DNA of 64,000 nucleotides from CAMYOC01 sp963704875 (GTDB lineage: Bacteria; Pseudomonadota; Gammaproteobacteria; Steroidobacterales; XN24): the NCBI GenBank assembly GCA_963704875.1, contig CAVPIA010000008.1, positions 1,488,001 through 1,552,000 of the forward strand. The letters run 5' to 3'. This document shows positions 7,866-16,083 of the stretch, one piece after another (within the stretch, counting starts at the first letter, position 1; each line of letters opens with the position of its first letter). The position numbers and the translations under genes were made by a program. Below the pieces are notes generated by a model. The model ran no database searches. It saw nothing but the letters and a program-made list of their open reading frames with translations, and was not told where the DNA came from.

Positions 7866-8156
7866 CTACTCGGTCTGGTCCAGATAATCGAGCGGACTGG
7901 ACCACTCAGCCTTGCTGGGAGGTTCAATCTCAGAACAATCCTCCGGTTCGATATCGAGCGACCCCGAGTAATCCTCTGGTGCCTCCGCCGACTGGTACTG
8001 CGCCTGATGCCATGCTTCGAGATCTACTTCCGTGATGGTGCCGTCGAAATACTGGATCTCGATGGTCCCGTCCTCATCATCAATCGCCACAATCTCGAAC
8101 AAAGAGCCGTTGGTTTTCTGATACCACTCGCCAATGATGGGTATTACTACAGCCAT
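7866..8156 (-). CDS. Small acidic conserved protein (possibly DUF6763)
   Basis: 96 residues, very acidic. The N-terminal half has IIGEWYQKTNGSLFEIVAID followed by an IEIQYFDGTITEVDLEAW block, a short beta-rich fold that I associate from memory with DUF6763 in Gammaproteobacteria. The C-terminal half is low-complexity and acidic, with DYSGSL and CSEIEPP. There is no signal peptide and no known function. Its stop directly abuts the stop of the Rieske gene, and it is divergent from marC. Confidence 0.7.
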   Translation of the reverse strand: MAVVIPIIGEWYQKTNGSLFEIVAIDDEDGTIEIQYFDGTITEVDLEAWHQAQYQSAEAPEDYSGSLDIEPEDCSEIEPPSKAEWSSPLDYLDQTE

Positions 8157-8293
8157 GTGTGTTCCCCGAGTACCGGCGCCCTGCTATCCTTGGCGCCCCT
8201 GTTGGCACGGGCACAGAATCCCGCGCCCTCTTACCCTTTATAGCGCAGGCCAGCCGCCGGTCAAAATCCGGCCCATTATTGGCGCAGAGCAGC

Positions 8294-8920
8294 ATGACCG
8301 AGCAGCTGATCAAGACCTTCATCGTCTTCTTCCTGGTGATCGAGCCAGTGTCGCTGGTGCCTATGTTTGGCGCCCTGACGCGTGGTGGCGAGGCAGGATT
8401 TCGGCGCCGTATGGCATTCAAATCCATAGGGATTTCCGCGCTCATATTTATCGTCTTTGCGCTGGGCGGGGACTACATTCTGCGCGCGCTGGGCATCAGC
8501 GTAGACGCATTCAAGATTGCCGGCGGCCTGCTGCTGTTCATGCTCTCGGTAGATATGGTGTTTGCACGCCAGTCCGGAATGCGCTCGACAACGGTCCGCG
8601 AACAGGACGAAGCGCGCTATCGCGAAGACATTTCGGTATTTCCGATGGCGTTTCCGCTGATCGCCGGTCCGGGTGCTCTGGCCACGCTGCTGCTGTTCAT
8701 GATCGACGCCCGCGACGATGTCACGCAGATGGCCATGGTGCTGGGCGTGATCCTGGTCGTGTTGATCCTTACGCTGGTGTTGTTGCTGGCTACCACCACC
8801 GTGATGCGGGTGTTGGGTCAGACTGGCGCGAACGTTATCAGCCGCTTGCTGGGGGTCGTGCTGTCGGCGCTGGCGGTGCAGTACGTGGTCGACGGCGTCA
8901 GTCAGGTACTGGCGTCGTGA
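8294..8920 (+). CDS. MarC family integral membrane protein
   Basis: 208 residues with about six membrane segments. The start MTEQLIKTFIVFFLVIEPVS and the later FPMAFPLIAGPGALATLLL and NVISRLLGVVLSALAVQYVVDG blocks identify the MarC/UPF0056 family. These were named for the multiple-antibiotic-resistance locus, but most members have no proven transport activity. The longer frame starting at 8159 contains a poor N-terminus, so I chose 8294. The 3' end overlaps the convergent trmB gene by 23 bases. Confidence 0.88.
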   Translation: MTEQLIKTFIVFFLVIEPVSLVPMFGALTRGGEAGFRRRMAFKSIGISALIFIVFALGGDYILRALGISVDAFKIAGGLLLFMLSVDMVFARQSGMRSTTVREQDEARYREDISVFPMAFPLIAGPGALATLLLFMIDARDDVTQMAMVLGVILVVLILTLVLLLATTTVMRVLGQTGANVISRLLGVVLSALAVQYVVDGVSQVLAS

Positions 8921-9599
8921 CCGGTTTGTCGTTGCGCCGGTAGAACAGGTCCCTGACTTCATGGCCCAGGCGCCGGCCGCGCCGTTCGAATTTGGTTTCG
9001 GGCCGGATCTGCGTATCGCTTGCACCGTCCACCCGGTCAAACCAGACGCAGGCGTCAGCCACTTCCTGCATATGCTCCGCATAGGGCATCCAGTCCGTCG
9101 CCATATGCAGCATTCCGTCTGTACGCATGGTTCGGGCCAGTTTGTCGAGGAATGACGCCTGCACGATGCGTCGTTTGTGGTGGCGCTTCTTTGGCCACGG
9201 GTCCGGGAAGAACAGGTGGGCACGGTCCAACGAATCCGGCGCCAGCCAACGATCAAGAATCTCAACCGCGTCATGACAGATCAGCCGCACGTTGTGGAGC
9301 CGCCTGGCTTCCAGCGCTAGCAGCAGATGGCCGACCCCGGGTTCGTGGACCTCGATACCGAGACAATCCACTTCCGGATTGGCGCCGGCGAACTCTGCCA
9401 GCGCTTCTCCGTCGCCAAAACCGATCTCGAGCATGCGTGGCCCTGAGCGGCCAAACACAGCGTTCAGATCAAGTGGTGCATCGGTGAGATCAATCCCGTA
9501 GAGCGGCCAGAGTTGTTCCATGGCCCTGGCCTGGGCCTGTGTGGTGCGCCCGGCCCGGCGAACAAAGCTACGGATCTCCCGGCGTGGCGTATCCGTCAC
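8898..9599 (-). CDS. trmB: tRNA (guanine-N7-)-methyltransferase
   Basis: 233 residues. The SAM-binding motif MLEIGFGDGEALAE is at about 55-68 and the catalytic and tRNA-binding signature FFPDPWPKKRHHKRRIV follows near 130-146, with DWMPYAEHM downstream. The enzyme forms m7G46 in the tRNA variable loop. It starts with GTG at 9599, overlapping the TAG stop of thiG (TAGTG), so translation is likely coupled to the thiamine genes. Its 3' end overlaps marC on the other strand. Confidence 0.95.
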   Translation of the reverse strand: MTDTPRREIRSFVRRAGRTTQAQARAMEQLWPLYGIDLTDAPLDLNAVFGRSGPRMLEIGFGDGEALAEFAGANPEVDCLGIEVHEPGVGHLLLALEARRLHNVRLICHDAVEILDRWLAPDSLDRAHLFFPDPWPKKRHHKRRIVQASFLDKLARTMRTDGMLHMATDWMPYAEHMQEVADACVWFDRVDGASDTQIRPETKFERRGRRLGHEVRDLFYRRNDKPVTTPVPD

Positions 9600-10417
9600 T
9601 AAAAAAAAGTGCCGTCGATCGGTGACGAAGCGCTGGCGTAACGTTTGCGCGGTATCCGCCCGGCGAGAAACGCTTCGCGTCCGGCTTCGATCGCCTTGCG
9701 CATCGCGGAAGCCATCAACACCGGATCCCGGGCACCAGCGATTGCGGTGTTCATCAGCACGCCGTCGCAGCCCAGTTCCATCGCGATGGCCGCATCCGAG
9801 GCGGTGCCTACACCCGCGTCTACCAGGATTGGCACCTTCGCGTCTTCGATGATGCTGAGGATATTGTATGGATTGCGAATGCCCAGCCCCGAACCGATGG
9901 GGGCCGCCAGCGGCATCACTGAAACGCAGCCGATCTCCTCCAGTCGTCTGGCCATGATCGGATCGTCGTTGGTATAGACCATCACCTCGAAGCCATCGTT
10001 TACCAGGATTTCGGCTGCCTCAAGCGTTGCGCTGACGTCGGGAAACAGGGTCTTTTCGTCACCGAGGACTTCCAGCTTTACCAGCGTGTGGCCGTCGAGC
10101 AATTCCCGCGCCAGTCGGCAGGTACGTACCGCATCTGCGGCTGTGTAACAGCCGGCCGTGTTGGGCAGGATGGTGTAACGATCCGGGGACAGGCAGTCGA
10201 GCAGGTTTGGCTCGTCCGGGTTCTGACCGATGTTGGTGCGGCGGATGGCGACGGTCACAATCTCCGCGCCGCTGGCCTCGATCGCAGCACGGGTCTGATC
10301 GAAATCCCGGTACTTTCCGGTTCCGACCAGCAAACGTGAATTGAACTCCCGATTGCCGATGCGAAAGCTGTCGCTGCTATCCGAGGTCTTTGCTGCAGGG
10401 TTGCCCATGGTTTTCAC
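9599..10417 (-). CDS. thiG: Thiazole synthase
   Basis: 272 residues with the ThiG TIM-barrel motifs: LLVGTGKYRDF (30-40), the Schiff-base lysine in TLVKLEVLGD (K114), MPLAAPIGSGLGI, and VPILVDAGVGTASDAA. It builds the thiazole phosphate moiety of thiamine from deoxyxylulose phosphate, dehydroglycine and the ThiS thiocarboxylate. The start is either GTG at 10417 or ATG at 10408; a nearby AGGAG allows both. thiS is 18 bases upstream, so thiS-thiG-trmB form an operon. Confidence 0.96.
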   Translation of the reverse strand: MKTMGNPAAKTSDSSDSFRIGNREFNSRLLVGTGKYRDFDQTRAAIEASGAEIVTVAIRRTNIGQNPDEPNLLDCLSPDRYTILPNTAGCYTAADAVRTCRLARELLDGHTLVKLEVLGDEKTLFPDVSATLEAAEILVNDGFEVMVYTNDDPIMARRLEEIGCVSVMPLAAPIGSGLGIRNPYNILSIIEDAKVPILVDAGVGTASDAAIAMELGCDGVLMNTAIAGARDPVLMASAMRKAIEAGREAFLAGRIPRKRYASASSPIDGTFF

Positions 10418-10435
10418 AGTCTCCTGTTGCCGGTT

Positions 10436-10636
10436 TCAGCCGCCGCCGACCGCGTGCACAATCTCGACCCGATCGCCGGCTGCAAGCATCTGCTCCTGAT
10501 GTTGACTGCGCGGCACGATCTCGCCATTGAGCTCAAGCGCCAGGCGACGCTCACCCAATCCCAGCGCCTCGATCAGCTGGGCTGCGCTGGTGCCGTCGGC
10601 AAGCTGCCGGGTTTCGCCATTTACGATGATGTGCAT
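10436..10636 (-). CDS. thiS: Sulfur carrier protein ThiS
   Basis: 66 residues with the beta-grasp fold and the essential C-terminal Gly-Gly (HAVGGG). It is adenylated and thiocarboxylated at its end and delivers sulfur to ThiG in thiamine synthesis. The start MHIIVNGETRQL at 10636 matches the family; the frame continues 15 codons upstream without family resemblance. I looked for a TPP riboswitch in the ~200-base upstream gap and found no convincing one; a possible -10 TAAAAT lies at 10689-10694 on the minus strand. Confidence 0.93.
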   Translation of the reverse strand: MHIIVNGETRQLADGTSAAQLIEALGLGERRLALELNGEIVPRSQHQEQMLAAGDRVEIVHAVGGG

Positions 10637-10836
10637 CCGATCGGGGTCTCTGCGAGAGCTTTGTGCGGGGTGTTTGATCAAGGCCTCTATTTTACACGTC
10701 GCGAGCGGTCAGCGTTCCCGGGTCCGAAGCGACGGCGCCGCCAGAGCAGAGCTCAAAGCTACGGCAGTCAAGGCGAGCAACGCGGCCTGAATTGCTGACC
10801 CACTCAGCGGTCTGGGATATGTCGCCGGCGCCGGTG

Positions 10837-12210
10837 CTAGCGAACGTAGTAGGCGAGCGCGTTGGGGCTGAACTCCCTCGGGTCCGCCGTCACCAGGAAC
10901 TCATAAGGCGCGCGCTTGTTGTCGATGCCGTCGACCAGATAGCGTTCCTGTTGCAGATCCTGGAACACCTCCAGGGTGCTCAGATGTACCGGTACCGTGT
11001 AGTAGTTCAGCCCCATGGCCATGGAGGTGCGCCACAATTTGCCCTCCAGGTCATAGCTGTCGCTGACCGAGACCTGCCAGCTGTCTTCGTCAAAGTAAAA
11101 CACCCGCCGGGAGTAGACGTGCCGCATGCCTTCTTTTAGCCGGCCCTCCACGACCCAGACCCGATGCAGTTCGAAACGCGCCAGTTCCGGATTGATGTGC
11201 TTGTTTTGCAGCAGGTCTTTTGCGCTGACATCCGAACTATGTATCCGGTATGAGTTGTAGGGGATCAACAATTCCTGCTTGCCCAGCAAGGTCCACTCAA
11301 ACATATCCGGAGCGCCGTTGTATAACTCGAACTGGTCCACGGTACGCAGCCCGTCTGTATTAGATCCCGGCATGCCATAGCCAAAGGTCGGCGCCCGCAG
11401 CACGCGTTTTAGTCCACGGCGGTAGATCCAGGTCTTGCGTGAGCTGTTGGTCTGGTCGATGGGCTCGATGTTCAGCGCGCCGTCACCGGCCAGGAACGCC
11501 GGCGCGATAGTGCGTGATTTTATCCCCAGCATCAGGTTGGGGTGCTTGCGCGTAAACGGCGTAGGCTCCTGTACGCCGTAAGGGAAGGCGATATCTGCCT
11601 CCTGGAGAGTGAGCGTGTATCGGCCGCTTCGTGTTACGGCCGCCGTGCCGATGCTCTTCTTGACCCGCAATCCGCGCCAGCGCAGGTTGTGATTCCAGAC
11701 CAGCTCGACGCCGGTTTTCGGAATCGGAAACGGGGAACTCACGCGGGCCGCGCGGACGCCGCCCTTGCCTTCGGTGACCAGCTGCGCCTGGCTGGCGTTT
11801 CCTTTCACTGCCTGATAGACCCAGTCGGGATAAGACGCGCTTCGTCTGCTCTGGTAAACCTGCATCCGCCAGCTATCCGGGTAAGCCAGCAACATCGCCT
11901 TTTGACCTTCGCTCAATTGGCGCGCGTATTGCTCCATGTTTTCTGCGCTCACCGTGTACAGCACCGGGTCGTCAGGGAATGGATCGGTTTCCTGCTGGCC
12001 CGGGACGTAGCTTGCCGGTGGCGTGGTGATGCCGCCGTCCCAGGCCGGGATGCTGCCGTCTGCGTTGCCCGGACGTTCAGCACCAATGGGTGTGAACAAT
12101 GGCCCGCCAAGCTGCTCCGGTGTCGCGATCGGAGCTTCGGCAGTCGCGGCTGTCATCCACAACAGCGCAAGTCCAGCGGCCAGTAACGGCTTGCCAGCGC
12201 GGAGTTTCAT
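10837..12210 (-). CDS. DUF1329 outer-membrane lipoprotein-sorting-like protein
   Basis: 457 residues with a cleavable signal (LLAAGLALLWMTAATAEA). The mature protein opens with the DUF1329 pattern TPEQLGGPLFTPIGAERPGNADG and IPAWDGGI, and ends with the FSPNALAYYVR-type tail. These proteins adopt a LolA/LolB-like hydrophobic-ligand fold according to structural knowledge of the family. They usually pair with DUF1302 outer-membrane proteins and often with RND exporters. Here the start overlaps the DUF1302 stop by four bases (ATGA), so the two are translationally coupled. The substrate is unknown; a hydrophobic molecule is likely. Confidence 0.9.
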   Translation of the reverse strand: MKLRAGKPLLAAGLALLWMTAATAEAPIATPEQLGGPLFTPIGAERPGNADGSIPAWDGGITTPPASYVPGQQETDPFPDDPVLYTVSAENMEQYARQLSEGQKAMLLAYPDSWRMQVYQSRRSASYPDWVYQAVKGNASQAQLVTEGKGGVRAARVSSPFPIPKTGVELVWNHNLRWRGLRVKKSIGTAAVTRSGRYTLTLQEADIAFPYGVQEPTPFTRKHPNLMLGIKSRTIAPAFLAGDGALNIEPIDQTNSSRKTWIYRRGLKRVLRAPTFGYGMPGSNTDGLRTVDQFELYNGAPDMFEWTLLGKQELLIPYNSYRIHSSDVSAKDLLQNKHINPELARFELHRVWVVEGRLKEGMRHVYSRRVFYFDEDSWQVSVSDSYDLEGKLWRTSMAMGLNYYTVPVHLSTLEVFQDLQQERYLVDGIDNKRAPYEFLVTADPREFSPNALAYYVR

Positions 12211-14078
12211 AATCCGTACCTCACCTGCAGGCGCACGAAATCACGATCTATCAGCTGATTTCCCGGTTCGCCGTCAAAGAAACTGGTATAGCTGAGATCC
12301 GCTTCCCACCGATTGATGTAACTAAAGCCCAGACCTACGCTGAATGATTTGCGTTCTTCACTGAATGAGGACACCGGTGCCGGCGTATAGCCTTGCACAT
12401 CATGTGTGAATAGCAGACGTGGCAGGACATTGAGCCCGCCGAACACACTGGTGTACTCCATCTGGCCGAGTATCCGATAGCCCCAGGAGTTTTCGTCGCC
12501 GCCCCCTCTGCCCTGTAACGGCACATCGTTTGCGCCGGGAAAGTCGTGGATGTGGATATACGCGCCATCGATGCTCAGGATCACCTGGCTCGCGCCGAGA
12601 CGATGCCCGAACAACTGTGTCGCTGAGGCCGCAACCTGAGTCCTGTCCAGGCGCACATAACCGTTGATCCGTTGATCGGCGCCGAACACGCCCAGGGCGT
12701 TGTCCTTGTACCTGTCGTCGAATTCGACCGGCGACAAAGAGGCGTCATAGACCTGGTTCAGCGCGATCTGAAACGGAAAATCCTTGTGATGGGAAATCTC
12801 CGCGGCAAGCAGCGTCCCGGTGCGCAGGGTGGCGGTATTAAAGGTGAGCCCGATCATGTCTATGTCTTCGGGATACTCAGTGAAGTAACCGGCCTGGTTC
12901 ACGTATGCATTGGTGACCAGATCGCCAGCGGTGTCCCCGGCCATGGTCACGGCCTCTTCCGGCGAAAAGCCCTCGCTCAGATAGATCGGTTCCAGCGTCG
13001 CGGCCACCGCATCCACATCCGCCTGGGAGGTGGCATCGATCGCATCCTGATCGGCGGTCATGGTGCCGATCAGGGGCAGGCGGCTGTGATAGCGTATGTA
13101 GTGCAGCCCGACCTTGAGCGCGTTGCTGCCCTGGGTAATGGCCATTAACGCGAGGCCGTACTGACCACCGTCCTCCGCGTCGTCCCGGAACAGCTCCGGA
13201 TACTTGAAGTAGTTGGCGTCAAAGCCCAGCGTCCCGGGCGGCAGGTCGTAGGCGGTGTCCAGATCGGTTCCCAGATCCGAGAATTGGCCGCGACCGATCG
13301 TGGCGAAGCTCAGTCCGCCCTCGCCGATCAGGTCATTGGTAGAGAAAAAAGTGCCCGGGGGCGGCAGCCTGACTCTCTGCCAGTCGTATTGATAGAAGCC
13401 TTCAACCGCGAAAGTTTCGGTAATTTGAGCGACCCCCCAGGCCATGCCCTGAGGTGTGCGTGCATCTCTGCGCTCCCGGGCTGGCTGGAACGCAGCCACC
13501 AGGTCGATCGGGTTTATCGTATCCACGCCATCGCGGACAAAGTTGACCTCGCCCCAGGTAATGACCTGGTTGCCTATTCGTAACTGGACCGGCAATCCGG
13601 CCCAATTGAATTGGCCGCCGACAAAATAGTCCCGCATCTCGATGTTCGAGCCCACCGCATCGAGCGTTTGGCCATCAAACTGGCGGTGAGGTCGATTGCC
13701 ATGCTCCTGCTCATAGTCATAAAAAGCCACGCTGCGGGCAAAGGCATCGAAATTACCCCAGGACAGATCAAGCTCTCCGGTGGCGGCGACCATGTTGGAG
13801 ACGATCCCGGTGTTGTAGTTCAGGTCGCCGTCGTCGCCGTTGGCGCTGGGCAGGTTGCCGCCGTTCGCGATAGCAATCAGATCCTTGTTGCGCCCCTCCG
13901 TGCGGTAGAGCATGCCGTAGGACAGGGTCACATCCAGCAGTGCGTCCACCGGCCCGACGCGCGCGTCAGCCGCGTTCGCCGCTCCGGCCAACAACGCCAT
14001 GGCAAGCCAAACAAGTGCGCTGCCGCCGGCCCGAAGTCCAGACGGGGCCGACCGTGTTGTTGTTCGATATTCGGGCAT
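12207..14078 (-). CDS. DUF1302 outer-membrane beta-barrel protein
   Basis: About 623 residues with a signal peptide after a basic N-region (LVWLAMALLAGAANAADA). The mature sequence has the DUF1302 features: an N-terminal LLDVTLSYGMLYRTEGRN strand region, RIGNQVITWGEVNFVRDGVD (the family's GNQ..WGE..F motif), and alternating beta-strands ending in a C-terminal aromatic/Leu pattern (FVRLQVRYGL) typical of BAM substrates. It is predicted to be a porin-like outer-membrane channel. It is first in a two-gene operon with DUF1329. The ATG at 14078 was preferred to one eight codons upstream because it starts the signal-like stretch. Confidence 0.9.
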   Translation of the reverse strand: MPEYRTTTRSAPSGLRAGGSALVWLAMALLAGAANAADARVGPVDALLDVTLSYGMLYRTEGRNKDLIAIANGGNLPSANGDDGDLNYNTGIVSNMVAATGELDLSWGNFDAFARSVAFYDYEQEHGNRPHRQFDGQTLDAVGSNIEMRDYFVGGQFNWAGLPVQLRIGNQVITWGEVNFVRDGVDTINPIDLVAAFQPARERRDARTPQGMAWGVAQITETFAVEGFYQYDWQRVRLPPPGTFFSTNDLIGEGGLSFATIGRGQFSDLGTDLDTAYDLPPGTLGFDANYFKYPELFRDDAEDGGQYGLALMAITQGSNALKVGLHYIRYHSRLPLIGTMTADQDAIDATSQADVDAVAATLEPIYLSEGFSPEEAVTMAGDTAGDLVTNAYVNQAGYFTEYPEDIDMIGLTFNTATLRTGTLLAAEISHHKDFPFQIALNQVYDASLSPVEFDDRYKDNALGVFGADQRINGYVRLDRTQVAASATQLFGHRLGASQVILSIDGAYIHIHDFPGANDVPLQGRGGGDENSWGYRILGQMEYTSVFGGLNVLPRLLFTHDVQGYTPAPVSSFSEERKSFSVGLGFSYINRWEADLSYTSFFDGEPGNQLIDRDFVRLQVRYGL

Positions 14079-14203
14079 CCACTCGTCCGCCAGTTGCCGC
14101 ATGCACCGAATCTAGCAGAGATCGACTCCGGCTTGCCCGGTGTCCATCGTTTGCACCGACTACATCATCCGTCAGCCTTGCGGAACGCAAGCCGGCAAAA
14201 ATT

Positions 14204-15010
14204 TCAAAACAGGGCTGGCACCATACGTCGCCCCTTGAGGCTGGCGTCATCGTCATAGGCGTCCTCAGTGCGGCGAGTACCCAGTTCGATCGGCTCGCCG
14301 GAGAGGTCTTCATAGTCGATCCGGTTGAGCAGGTCAGAGATGCAATTCAGGCGAGCCCGGCGCTTGTCATTGGCCGGCACAACCGTCCACGGCGCATGAT
14401 CCAGATCGGTGGCGACAAACATGTCGTCTCTGGCCCGCGAGTAGTCGTACCACCGGTGAAAGGAGGCTACGTCCATCGGGCTCAATTTCCAGATCTTGCG
14501 TGGATCCTCGATCCGTTCCCGGAAGCGTTTCTCCTGCACGTCGATGCTGACATCCAGCCAGTATTTGAACAGCAGGATGCCCGATTCCACCATCGCTCGT
14601 TCCAGCATCGGTGTGTACTGCAGGAAGCGGACGTACTGCTCGCGCGTGCAAAAGTCCATCACCCGCTCCACGCCCGCGCGGTTGTACCAGCTGCGATCGA
14701 AGATCACCATTTCACCAGCAGAGGGAAAATGGCGCATATAGCGTTGCAGGTACATCTGTGTCTTTTCCTGGTCTGACGGCGCCGGCAGCGCGACCACCCG
14801 GAACACACGCGGACTCACGCGCTCGGTGATGGCCTTGATCACGCCGCCCTTGCCCGCAGCGTCCCGGCCCTCGAACACAACGATGATCTTCAGTCCCTTG
14901 GCCTTGATCCAAAGCTGCAGCTTGACCAGCTCCGCATGGAGCTTCTCCAGCTCCTTCTCATAATGCTTGCGCGACATCCGCTTGTCATCGTGCTTCTTCT
15001 TGCTGCCCAT
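14204..15010 (-). CDS. ppk2: Polyphosphate kinase 2
   Basis: 268 residues, the single-domain PPK2 size. The Walker A motif GRDAAGKGG is at 48-56 and the Walker B region MVIFDRSWYNRAGVERVM at about 101-118 (D105). A lid sequence RERIEDPRKIWKLSPMD follows. The enzyme transfers phosphate between polyphosphate and nucleoside di- or monophosphates. The basic N-terminus (MGSKKKHDDKRMSRKHYEKE) is normal for the family. The ATG at 15010 was chosen; upstream in-frame sequence is not family-like. The gene stands alone, with no ppk1 or ppx in the window. Confidence 0.93.
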   Translation of the reverse strand: MGSKKKHDDKRMSRKHYEKELEKLHAELVKLQLWIKAKGLKIIVVFEGRDAAGKGGVIKAITERVSPRVFRVVALPAPSDQEKTQMYLQRYMRHFPSAGEMVIFDRSWYNRAGVERVMDFCTREQYVRFLQYTPMLERAMVESGILLFKYWLDVSIDVQEKRFRERIEDPRKIWKLSPMDVASFHRWYDYSRARDDMFVATDLDHAPWTVVPANDKRRARLNCISDLLNRIDYEDLSGEPIELGTRRTEDAYDDDASLKGRRMVPALF

Positions 15011-15182
15011 CTGCGATCTCCCGGTCCAGGTTTGCGACAATCTTAGCGCATGATCCTGCGCTGTTGGCCCCTTTTGACGCGCCACCCCGGGGCGTCATGC
15101 AGGAATCGGGAGTAGGCTTGGTCTGGCGGTCCGGGATCATCATTGGCCAAACAAGCCAGGATCGGTAAATGGAGGGAGCAGC

Positions 15183-16010
15183 ATGGAGATGGAACATGCA
15201 GTCCGGCGACTGGAGTGGATCGAGGCTGAAGCCCTGACCGAATTTCATCGTGCCGCGACGCCTGAGCTCAAGGCATCGGCGGGACTTGAATTGCATCAGG
15301 TCGATGGCGCACGTGTTTCGCTGATGCGCCGTGGCGGGAATATCGTCATCAACCGCTGTATCGGATTCGGGCTGGCGCAGCCGGGGACGATCGAGGGGTT
15401 AAGAAAGATCGGTCAGATTTACGCGGATGCAGGCATTGAGCGCTACTTTCTGCATCTGTCGCCAGAGGGCGCACCGCAGCCGCTAACCGAGCTTGCTGAG
15501 CGTGCGGGGCTGGTTCGCGACCGGGCATGGATGAAGTTTGTCAGGGAGGACTTGCCGGTAGCCCAGCGGATCACGGCACTTGAGGTGCGGGAGATCGATC
15601 GCGACCATGCGGCTGACTTCGGGCGCATCGCCAGCGCCGCGTTCGGCCTGGAGGCGCCGGCAGCGGAGATTCTTGCCGGTCTGGTCGGCCGTTCCGGATG
15701 GCACGTTTTCATGAGTTTTGACGGCGCCACACCGGTTGGCACCGGCGCCCTGTTTGTCAAAGACGGTGTGGCCTGGACCGACTGGGCCGCAACCCGGCCG
15801 GAGTACCGTCGCCGAGGCAGTCAGTCGGCCTTGCTCGCTCGAAGGGTCGCTGTTGCGGTGGATCTGGGTTGCGACCTGATCGGCACCTGCACCGGTGAGG
15901 CGGTACCTGGGGACGAACAGGCGTCGTACCAAAACCTCCTTCGCTGCGGCTTCGAAGAGGCCGGTCTGAGAGAAAACTACTCTCCCACCGGGCGCCCTGC
16001 GGGACCCTGA
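15183..16010 (+). CDS. GNAT family N-acetyltransferase
   Basis: 275 residues. The C-terminal half carries the acetyl-CoA binding motif A in the form RPEYRRRGSQSALLARRVA, preceded by a beta-strand with VGTGALFVKDG and followed by SYQNLLRCGFEEAGLRENY, the final GNAT strand-helix-strand. The N-terminal ~130 residues look like a degenerate second GNAT-like domain. The start has a GGGAG ribosome binding sequence seven bases upstream. No substrate can be assigned. It is single-gene, ending at a strong terminator. Confidence 0.85.
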   Translation: MEMEHAVRRLEWIEAEALTEFHRAATPELKASAGLELHQVDGARVSLMRRGGNIVINRCIGFGLAQPGTIEGLRKIGQIYADAGIERYFLHLSPEGAPQPLTELAERAGLVRDRAWMKFVREDLPVAQRITALEVREIDRDHAADFGRIASAAFGLEAPAAEILAGLVGRSGWHVFMSFDGATPVGTGALFVKDGVAWTDWAATRPEYRRRGSQSALLARRVAVAVDLGCDLIGTCTGEAVPGDEQASYQNLLRCGFEEAGLRENYSPTGRPAGP

Positions 16011-16031
16011 CCCGATTGCTGCTGAAAGAAA

Positions 16032-16064
16032 GAAAGCCGGACCGGAAGATCCGGCCCGGCTTTC
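16032..16064. terminator. Bidirectional hairpin terminator
   Basis: A 15-bp stem with one mismatch (GAAAGCCGGACCGGA / TCCGGCCCGGCTTTC) and a 3-base AGA loop lies between two convergent genes. The T-rich side is short (CTTTC), but the stem is strong; it probably serves both the GNAT gene and the tri-haem gene. Confidence 0.8.
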
Positions 16065-16083
16065 CTGATTCCCCGCGGTTGGG

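Noticed and set aside
8276..9274. 332-codon minus-strand frame across marC and trmB
   Set aside because: It covers two well supported genes in other frames; His/Gln-rich composition and no family features.
10637..10836. TPP riboswitch before thiS
   Set aside because: The conserved CTGAGA and ACCTGATC-type blocks are absent.
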